64,000 bases of DNA from Lumbricus terrestris (taxonomy: Eukaryota; Annelida; Clitellata; Crassiclitellata; Lumbricidae). The stretch covers positions 15,949,433 through 16,013,432 of the forward strand of contig OX457036.1 in assembly GCA_949752735.1 (NCBI GenBank), given 5' to 3'. The position numbers were made by a program, and so were the translations under genes. Position 1 is the stretch's first letter; the number at the start of each line of letters is the position of its first letter. Shown here piece after piece: positions 56,405 to 64,000 of this stretch. Under the pieces are notes generated by a model. It had not been told where the DNA came from, did no database searches, and worked only from the letters and a program-made list of their open reading frames with translations.

Positions 56405-57433
56405 TGTAGTGGTAAGTTAATAACCAAATCGCTTTGTCCATTAATGGGAATGCAGAGAATAGTTCCATGGTTTTAATTAGTCATATCAATGAAAATCAGA
56501 CAATAGTGAATTCTTTATGAATAATATTGTATCAATAACACAAAATTTAAAACAGTATAGTTCACCTATTTACTTAGAGCGGTGTTGTTTAATTATGTAT
56601 ATATTATTAAGTTTAGCTTATCTGCACGGCACAGTAGATGCTCTTCAGAGTTCTTCCGATGAATGGAGATGAATGAGGTAGGACTGCAGTAACTGTGGAA
56701 TTCAATTCACTCTTCGTTTGGATTGGCGTACGATTCGATGACTGTTCGTTCCGAAGTGAACGTTCCATAGGCCTAGGACTGCTGACACATTCGTTGACCG
56801 GTATGCATCTTGACGAACTGCATGGGATCGTTCAGTATAGTTTATTTTAATCCAAGAAGGTATATCACAAAGTATGATCAATCCTCTCGTACTTCGCAAT
56901 ACAACGTTCAGTCTCTTCTTCCAATATTCCGCTATACCTACTATCGTTTACTATCGTAACTGCTGACACAGGCGTTACGATCCCTTTTAACAACGAAGTT
57001 CGTTCGCTAAAATCCGTAAAACTCACGCAACTTTACGATCAAGTTGCTACTGATACACTTTCCAGACTCGTCGATCAAACTGACGATTTCATCAGAATAT
57101 CCTGTCGTTTTCTCGTCTCTAAATCCTCATGACAAGAGACACAATCCTTGCCACTTTCAAAATTCCCCGCATCCTTCTTGCCCGTAACGTTCATCTCCTC
57201 TCCATCTCGTCAATAATCATTAACGACCAAACGTTACGTCATTGTCGTTATGGCGACGTTAAACTAAAATGACGTATTTTGGCCGATCAGCATCTATTAG
57301 TTAAACATTATTTTATTATAATTAAAACACCGCTCGTAATAACTAAACACCGCTTTCATTAAACTAGCTTATACTATACACCTATTATTAATTAATATTG
57401 AACATGTCATTTGATAAGCTGTAGTTCGCTACA
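56405..57433 (-). repeat. LTR of element B (3' LTR)
   Basis: 1029 bp, TG...CA ends, partner of 62817-63844. Confidence 0.95.
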
Positions 57434-57631
57434 TATAAGCCCCCCCTTAAAAAGGCTGTTTACAGACTTTTCAATTAAAATTATCTTATCAAATGACTTG
57501 TTTCTTACTCACTTACTTAAACTAGGTCTACTTATTCTACCGCCGACGAGCACAACATTTTAACTACTATTATCTAGTTATCTTATATAAATGTATATAC
57601 ATCTCTATATGACTTAAGAGTTATCCCACTC

Positions 57632-60600
57632 TTAAGTTGGTCCTCTGCTCAAATAATCGGACATTACATTATCACATCCTTTTATGTAATTTATTTTAAA
57701 ACAGTAATTCTGCAATGCCAGACTCCATCTCATCACACGAGCGTTCTTCATACGACCTTCCTTCATGTATTGCAGTCCACAATGATCAGTCTCAATGATG
57801 AACTGCTTTCCAAATAAATATCTATCAAATTTCTCAATTCCCCACATTATCGCTAAACATTCTCTCTCTTCCACTGAATACCGTGTTTCTCTCTCCAGTA
57901 ATTTCCTACTTGCATATGCAACCGGATGATTCACACCTTCATACCTTTGCATCAAAACACACCCTATACCGATCCCTGATGCATCTGTCTGGATAATAAA
58001 CTCCTTATTTAAATCAGGTAATTTCACAATTGGCCGGTTTGATAATGCTTCCTTTAACTGCTTGAATGACTCTTCCAATACCGGTGTCCAACCCACTGTA
58101 TTGGGTGACTGCTTCTTTGTCAAATCTGATAACGGTGCCATCAGTTCAGCACAGTGTGGAATAAACTTTCTATAGTAATTCACCGCCCCAAGAAAACTTC
58201 TTACTTGTTTCTTATTCTGTGGTCTGGGCATGTCTACTATTTTATCGATTGATTCTACCTTAGGACTAACTTCATCACCTCTAAGCGTATGTCCTAAGAA
58301 ATCGATCTTCTCGTATCCCACTGAACATTTCTTCGGTTTCAACGTTAAATTGGCCATCCTAACTCGCTCAAAGAATTCTCTTAGTACTCCCATGTGTTCT
58401 TCCCATCCCATTGTATGTGCTAAAATGTCATCTACATAACTTTCCAGATTCTTAGTCCCGTATAACATCTTTCTTATCAATCGGTTATAACTGGACGCGC
58501 TGTTCACTAATCCAAATGGCATGACATTGAACCTAAACATTCCATTTGCACATATGAATGTTGTGAGATCCCTAGATTCCTTTGCCATTGGTATCTGCCA
58601 ATATCCTTTGCTGAAATCGAATTTACTATAAACTTTGCTTCCACTAAGTTTATTGAACACTTCCTCATTTGACATCATGGGTTCGGGATCGAATACTGTA
58701 ATTTTGTTCAACTGCTTGTAGTTGCAACACAGTCTATTTGATCCATCTGCTTTCTTTACAACTACTAATGGTGCAGCGTATGCTGAATCAGATCTTTCTA
58801 TAATTCCGTTGTTAAGCATAACTCCAATTTCTTTATCTATTTCTTTCTGTAGGTGATACGGCGTTGGATACGCCTTAGACCTTGTCGGTTCGGTGCTTGT
58901 GATCTTAATCTCATGTTCTACTAAATCTGTCTTTCCTGGTACATCTGAGAATATATCACTATATTCCTCTAACAATCGCAATAATTCTTCTTTTAATCTC
59001 CTATCTAGATCTGGATTAATGTCAACATTCTCATACGTTTCTTTTTGCTGACTATTATACAACTCTAGAATTTCTTCTTCTCCTTCATTATCTGCATCTC
59101 CATCATGCACTACTGCTGTCACATACGCTACTGTCTCTCCTTCTTTATGTTTTTCATTACACCCTATCTCTATTCCTGTCTCGTTCTTTCGGTCTATATA
59201 CTTTTTCAGCATATTAATGTGATAAGTCTTTAGCTTCCCGTTTCCCAACTCAACTCTGTAATCGTGTTCTCCAATCTTGTCTCTAACTACATATGGTCCT
59301 TGCCAATGTACAAGCAACTTGTTATCGCTACTGGGCAACAACAGTAACACCTTGTCTCCAATTTCCAATCTACGATTCCTGGACCTTTTATCATAATATT
59401 TCTTATTTTTGGAATGTGATTGGCTGATAGCTGTCTGAGCTAAAGTACAAGTCTCATCTAACCTTTCTCTCAATTCAAGCATGTATGTGTAGGCATCTTT
59501 AACCTCTTCTCCCACAGTTTCGTTAGTCCACAATTCTTTTAGAATTTTAACAGGTCCACGACATGATCTACCAAATACAAGTTCAAATGGTGTAAAGCCG
59601 TGGCTTTCATGAATCGTGTCTCTGAGTGCGAATAGGAGTGGCACCAAATATCTATCCCATTCCTTTGGTTGCTCCCCTATAAGTTTCCTCAAGGTTGCCT
59701 TGATGGTTCCATTCAACCTTTCAACACAACCATTTCCCATTGCGTGATAGGGACTAGTCATTGTATGTTTGATGAGCAACATTTTGTTGACTTCAGCCAT
59801 TAATTCAGATGTGAACTGGCTTCCTCTGTCTGTATGTATCTTTTGGGGTAACCCCATACGGCAGTACAGTCCAAACAAGGCTTCAGCCACTTCTTCAGTG
59901 CTGATCCCTTTTAGAGGTATGGCTTCTGGATACCTTGTGCTCAGATCTATGACCGTTAACACATATCTGAAACCTCTACTGGATACAGGATTTATTGGCC
60001 CAATCAAATCGACGCAGATATAAGAGAATGGGATATCTACAATTGGTAAATGTCCCATAGGCGCTCTATAGTTCACTTTCTTATCTACAGCCTTTTGGCA
60101 CGTGTCACAACTTAGTACGAATCTCTTTACATCTTGATTTATGGATGGCCAATAGAAATCATTGCTGATCTTATTCAATGTCTTCCTGATTCCAAGATGT
60201 GCTGATAGTAACGAACAATGTGCTATGGTCATTACTTTATCTCTCAACGTTCGAGGCACCATCAGTTGTAATTTCACTTCATCTTTAAGAATTTCTCTGT
60301 ATTGTCTATACAACAGACCATTTCTCTTTATAAATTGAATCTTGCCTATTTCCATTTCTTCGTTGTCTGGATTCACAGAATGCATATATTTCTTTAAAGT
60401 ATCATCTTCTGACTGCAATTTCTTTATCTCATCTGGTGTAATCTTAATATCTGGTAATTTGCCAATCTTGAGTGGTCTGTACTTTTCAACCTTTGCGCTT
60501 GTTGCCCTCGTCTCAATAGCAGCCATGGATTCATGTGTTTCTATAGTATTAATTACATCATTCGAATTATTGACATCACGCTGAACCCTTCGGTCTCTAT

Positions 60601-62569
60601 CCATGTCAATCTCCATATGCGTGTGTACTTCTGTGTTCATCTGCCAGTTTTGATTTGCATTCACATCGGTAGCCTCATCACAACTACGCTCGCTAGTTTT
60701 GCCCTGATTGAGTTTTTCTACCGTGTTCTCCTTACTTAGCAAATACCGTACGCCTTTGACTCTTCCTATAATCACAGATTTCACTGGATTGTCCATAACT
60801 AGAGCTTCTGTTTGTCCCGTAAAGTATTCTCCTTCGATATTGATATTTGCTGTTGGAAACTTTCTTGTACTCCCATCAATAAGAGTACATACTGTCTGCC
60901 TACCGGTTAATGCTGATTCGTCAATGAGATTTCGCCTTATAACACAGCACGTCGCGCCAGAATCATAGAGACAATCAGTCTCTAACCCATTTACTTTAAC
61001 TTTGTGCTGCTGTGTAATATTGCCTAAATCCATTGAGCAATTTCTATTCGCATTCGTAACAATGGTACTTGTTGCTTTGTTACTCGGCTCACTCTGTTTA
61101 GGTTGAGTTGCTCGCCAATCGTCTGACTCGGAATTTCGCATTACATCATATCTGCTTGGCTCATACATTGCTTTGTATCGTCTGTTTTCAAATACCTGTA
61201 TAGCGGCTGCAGTATGTCTAGATTGACCCTTGAACTTGTTTGGACAGTGATATGCCCTATGACCTGATTCTTTACAAATGTAACATACTATCCCTCTATC
61301 TGTATTCTGTCCTGCATCTCTATTGAAATCCCTATTTGCTGTATTACTCTTATTTGTTTCTCCATGCCATTCATTTGAAGGTTTTAACCTGTTCGTATCA
61401 GTGTTAGCAAACCTGTCTTTTGCCCTCTCATCAGATATTATGTGTTGATCCTTGTCAAATTGAAATCTTGGTTTTGACTTCAAGTTTGACTCGCTCTGTT
61501 TATAGCCATGGGCCTCAATGTAAGCTTCAGCATAATCTGACATGTCTTTCAGATTTGTTTTTCCTTTTTCCTTGATAAACATCCTCAACTCTGGTGAGCA
61601 CGTAATGAAGAATTGATCCTTAATGATTAAATTCTCTAATCCCTCATACGTTTCTTCATGTCCGGCTAATTGTACCCATTGTCTTAGATATCTCCTCAGT
61701 CTCTCTATAAATTGTGATGCAGTCTCTCCAGGTTCGATACGACACTCCCTAAATTTGCGTCTATAGCCACCTTCCGTTAGCTGAAACCTTTTGAGCAGCT
61801 GATTTTTCAGAATTTCATAATCCTTTGCTTCAAGCGGAGTTAGCCTTTGATAAACCTCCAGAGCTTTTCCTTCCAAGTGTTGAGCTAATGTTAAAGACCA
61901 CAGTCTTTCAGGGACCTCATATGCTTCACACGTTCTTTCAAATCTCAGTAAATATGCATCTAAGCACTCTTTACCTTCATTAAATATTGGGAGCTTTATG
62001 TCTCTTATTCTGTAGTTTCTACTTTCTAAGTTTGCAAACTCCCCATTAGTATAGTTTACTCTTCCCGATTCTCCATTTTGTCTTATATCATACGTCATTC
62101 TTGCTTCAATTTCTTTCATCTTGATTTGAGCTTCAAGTCTGCTTTTTTCTAGATCTATGTCTGCTTGTCGTTTCCTCTCTTCTGCCAATCTCTTCTCTTT
62201 CTCCTCTTCCATGCGTCTCAATTCGTTTTCTTTCCTCTCCTCTGCCAATCTCTTCTCTTTCTCCTCTTCCATGCGTCTCAATTCGTTTTCTTTCCTCTCT
62301 TCTGCCAATCTCTTCTCTTTCTCCTCTTCCATGCGTCTCTTCTCTTTCTCCTCTTCCATGCGTCTCTTCTCTTTATCCTCTTCCATGCGTCTCAATTCAC
62401 TTTCTTTCCTCTCGTCCGCCAATCTCTTCTCTTTCTCCTCTTCTCGTTCACGCGCCCTCTCTTCTCGGGCCTCTGCTTGTCTTTCAAGAACAAATTTCCT
62501 TAGTTCCTCACCTTGGAATCCTAAATCATTACCAATTTTTATATATTGCTGGTAATCACTGGTAGCCAT
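57632..62569 (-). CDS. gag-pol: Gag-Pol polyprotein of element B (PR-INT-RT-RH order)
   Basis: 1645 residues in one uninterrupted frame. Residues 25-155 are a coiled coil with tandem EEEKEKRLAEERKE-type units that are also tandem at DNA level. A Gag capsid-like region follows (about 185-350), then a CCHC knuckle (CYICKESGHRAYHC, about 427-440) and a protease DSG (about 532). Integrase comes next: a zinc segment (about 780-826) and catalytic D about 853 (VDLIGPI), D about 912 (TDRGSQF) and E about 949 (VERLNG), with a GPF/chromo-like tail segment (VHWQGPYVV). Reverse transcriptase with YVDD (about 1377) and RNase H (QTDAS about 1523, to 1645) are last. Integrase precedes reverse transcriptase, as in element A, but the two proteins are strongly diverged, so they are separate lineages of one clade. 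Confidence 0.94.
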   Translation of the reverse strand: MATSDYQQYIKIGNDLGFQGEELRKFVLERQAEAREERAREREEEKEKRLADERKESELRRMEEDKEKRRMEEEKEKRRMEEEKEKRLAEERKENELRRMEEEKEKRLAEERKENELRRMEEEKEKRLAEERKRQADIDLEKSRLEAQIKMKEIEARMTYDIRQNGESGRVNYTNGEFANLESRNYRIRDIKLPIFNEGKECLDAYLLRFERTCEAYEVPERLWSLTLAQHLEGKALEVYQRLTPLEAKDYEILKNQLLKRFQLTEGGYRRKFRECRIEPGETASQFIERLRRYLRQWVQLAGHEETYEGLENLIIKDQFFITCSPELRMFIKEKGKTNLKDMSDYAEAYIEAHGYKQSESNLKSKPRFQFDKDQHIISDERAKDRFANTDTNRLKPSNEWHGETNKSNTANRDFNRDAGQNTDRGIVCYICKESGHRAYHCPNKFKGQSRHTAAAIQVFENRRYKAMYEPSRYDVMRNSESDDWRATQPKQSEPSNKATSTIVTNANRNCSMDLGNITQQHKVKVNGLETDCLYDSGATCCVIRRNLIDESALTGRQTVCTLIDGSTRKFPTANINIEGEYFTGQTEALVMDNPVKSVIIGRVKGVRYLLSKENTVEKLNQGKTSERSCDEATDVNANQNWQMNTEVHTHMEIDMDRDRRVQRDVNNSNDVINTIETHESMAAIETRATSAKVEKYRPLKIGKLPDIKITPDEIKKLQSEDDTLKKYMHSVNPDNEEMEIGKIQFIKRNGLLYRQYREILKDEVKLQLMVPRTLRDKVMTIAHCSLLSAHLGIRKTLNKISNDFYWPSINQDVKRFVLSCDTCQKAVDKKVNYRAPMGHLPIVDIPFSYICVDLIGPINPVSSRGFRYVLTVIDLSTRYPEAIPLKGISTEEVAEALFGLYCRMGLPQKIHTDRGSQFTSELMAEVNKMLLIKHTMTSPYHAMGNGCVERLNGTIKATLRKLIGEQPKEWDRYLVPLLFALRDTIHESHGFTPFELVFGRSCRGPVKILKELWTNETVGEEVKDAYTYMLELRERLDETCTLAQTAISQSHSKNKKYYDKRSRNRRLEIGDKVLLLLPSSDNKLLVHWQGPYVVRDKIGEHDYRVELGNGKLKTYHINMLKKYIDRKNETGIEIGCNEKHKEGETVAYVTAVVHDGDADNEGEEEILELYNSQQKETYENVDINPDLDRRLKEELLRLLEEYSDIFSDVPGKTDLVEHEIKITSTEPTRSKAYPTPYHLQKEIDKEIGVMLNNGIIERSDSAYAAPLVVVKKADGSNRLCCNYKQLNKITVFDPEPMMSNEEVFNKLSGSKVYSKFDFSKGYWQIPMAKESRDLTTFICANGMFRFNVMPFGLVNSASSYNRLIRKMLYGTKNLESYVDDILAHTMGWEEHMGVLREFFERVRMANLTLKPKKCSVGYEKIDFLGHTLRGDEVSPKVESIDKIVDMPRPQNKKQVRSFLGAVNYYRKFIPHCAELMAPLSDLTKKQSPNTVGWTPVLEESFKQLKEALSNRPIVKLPDLNKEFIIQTDASGIGIGCVLMQRYEGVNHPVAYASRKLLERETRYSVEERECLAIMWGIEKFDRYLFGKQFIIETDHCGLQYMKEGRMKNARVMRWSLALQNYCFKINYIKGCDNVMSDYLSRGPT
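62157..62450 (-). repeat. About 60-bp and 27-bp tandem repeats in the Gag coiled coil of element B
   Basis: On the plus strand TCTGCCAATCTCTTCTCTTT and CTCCTCTTCCATGCGTCTC recur several times. They encode the heptad-like KEKRRMEEE units and may vary in number between copies. Confidence 0.85.
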
Positions 62570-62816
62570 CTTACTTGCTTACTCCTCTTTAGTTTGACAA
62601 CGACCACAAATCAATTAATAATCTGACGATTATAAACGAGAGATTTTTGCTCTAAATGAATCTAGTGATCTAAGTAAGATTTAGATAATGTCTCTTTAGC
62701 CAACGTAAGTCACTACTTCGTCAAATTACACAATTCTACCGAACTGGAGATTTTAACTAATAGCCTATTAAAAGTCTGAAGTTATCTCTACAAATCCCCG
62801 GACGATGCGCCCAAGT

Positions 62817-63844
62817 TGTAGTGGTAAGTTAATAACCAAATCGCTTTGTCCATTAATGGGAATGCAGAGAATAGTTCCATGGTTTTAATTAGTCATATCA
62901 ATGAAAATCAGACAATAGTGAATTCTTTATGAATAATATTGTATCAATAACACAAAATTTAAAACAGTATAGTTCACCTATTTACTTAGAGCGGTGTTGT
63001 TTAATTATGTATATATTATTAAGTTTAGCTTATCTGCACGGCACAGTAGATGCTCTTCAGAGTTCTTCCGATGAATGGAGATGAATGAGGTAGGACTGCA
63101 GTAACTGTGGAATTCAATTCACTCTTCGTTTGGATTGGCGTACGATTCGATGACTGTTCGTTCCGAAGTGAACGTTCCATAGGCCTAGGACTGCTGACAC
63201 ATTCGTTGACCGGTATGCATCTTGACGAACTGCATGGGATCGTTCAGTATAGTTTATTTTAATCCAAGAAGGTATATCACAAAGTATGATCAATCCTCTC
63301 GTACTTCGCAATACAACGTTCAGTCTCTTCTTCCAATATTCCGCTATACCTACTATCGTTTACTATCGTAACTGCTGACACAGGCGCTACGATCCCTTTT
63401 AACAACGAAGTTCGTTCGCTAAAATCCGTAAAACTCACGCAACTTTACGATCAAGTTGCTACTGATACACTTTCCAGACTCGTCGATCAAACTGACGATT
63501 TCATCAGAATATCCTGTCGTTTTCTCGTCTCTAAATCCTCATGACAAGAGACACAATCCTTGCCACTTTCAAAATTCCCCGCATCCTTCTTGCCCGTAAC
63601 GTTCATCTCCTCTCCATCTCGTCAATAATCATTAACGACCAAACGTTACGTCATTGTCGTTATGGCGACGTTAAACTAAAATGACGTATTTTGGCCGATC
63701 AGCATCTATTAGTTAAACATTATTTTATTATATTAAAACACCGCTCGTAATAACTAAACACCGCTTTCATTAAACTAGCTTATACTATACACCTATTATT
63801 AATTAATATTGAACATGTCATTTGATAAGCTGTAGTTCGCTACA
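62817..63844 (-). repeat. LTR of element B (5' LTR)
   Basis: 1028 bp, partner of 56405-57433. A 65-codon frame occurs in both LTRs and is incidental. Confidence 0.95.
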
Positions 63845-64000
63845 AACCCCCATTGGCATAGTAAAATGTTTTTTAAAAGGTTATTTATCCACTTAAATAA
63901 GAAAAACCAAACAGTTGATTGTAGTAACAGTTGTTCTTCTTACTTTATTCCCTTTGTTACTTTATTCCCTTTTTATTTACTGCAATTATACTGTTGAGTT

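Larger units (their letters stand above)
56405..63844 (-). mobile_element. Complete Gmr1-like Ty3/gypsy retrotransposon B
   Basis: Direct LTRs of 1029 and 1028 bp (TGTAGTGG...TCGCTACA) flank a minus-strand Gag-Pol. The 5-bp duplication AACCC lies at 56400-56404 and 63845-63849. The LTRs differ by one substitution (T 56975 / C 63387) and one single-base indel, as far as I can see, so the insertion is recent. A G-run purine tract precedes the 3' LTR at about 57438-57447. The sequence after the 5' LTR (TTGGGCGCATCGTCCGGGG on the minus strand) is the expected primer site, but I cannot assign its tRNA. Confidence 0.95.
56362..64000. mobile_element. hAT-type MITE, CAGTGGCGTAGCC family, split by element B (right end outside the window)
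   Basis: The left end CAGTGGCGTAGACAAGG begins at 56362 and reaches GGGGTTTAACCC, where element B is inserted. It resumes at 63845 with ACCCCCATTGGCATAG and continues past 63990. The second part matches the reverse complement of 14073-14335 (TTATTTATCCACTTAAATAA, TTACTTTATTCCCTTTTTAT). Confidence 0.87.

Overview
This is a stretch of animal nuclear genome. It has multi-exon genes with GT-AG introns, abundant triplet and tetranucleotide microsatellites, a tRNA-derived SINE family in at least eight copies, many hAT-type non-autonomous DNA transposons, LINE 3' fragments and two structurally complete LTR retrotransposons. Both LTR elements are Ty3/gypsy-like in sequence but carry integrase before reverse transcriptase. 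That is the pol order of the Gmr1 group, first described from deuterostomes. Together with the very frequent AGGCCTA words this suggests a marine deuterostome invertebrate, perhaps an echinoderm. The taxonomic call is inference.

Layout. 1-4.2 kb: simple-sequence DNA and one SINE. 4.26-12.47 kb: a foldback element whose arms carry GGGGTAATGG-type repeats and (ATGT)n, with a complete Gmr1-like retrotransposon (A, minus strand, 1850-residue Gag-Pol) at its centre. 12.5-19.4 kb: SINEs, three hAT MITEs and tandem repeats. 19.4-21.7 kb: a two-exon plus-strand gene for a secreted protein with a coiled coil and an NHL-like beta-propeller. 23.7-43.1 kb: a 13-exon minus-strand gene whose phases join into an 804-residue protein with a complete PIN nuclease domain of the SWT1 type; its introns are full of repeats. 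43.5-56.3 kb: no host gene recognised, but nested hAT elements, LINE 3' ends, a foldback element built of 15-bp units, and clustered TTACGTAACG motifs. 56.4-63.84 kb: a second Gmr1-like element (B, minus strand, 1645-residue Gag-Pol) with nearly identical 1.03-kb LTRs, inserted into a hAT MITE that runs off the right end of the window.

How the parts relate. Host coding content is small: the NHL gene and the SWT1-like RNA-surveillance nuclease, which lie tail to tail about 2.0 kb apart. The rest records layered transposition that can be ordered by target-site duplications: retrotransposon in foldback, retrotransposon in MITE, MITEs in a LINE, MITE in a composite hAT that had already captured a LINE 3' end. 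Several MITE families with different terminal inverted repeats share one internal module (GACGACC, T-run, AGTCAT), usually duplicated inside each element. This is the most unexpected pattern in the window.
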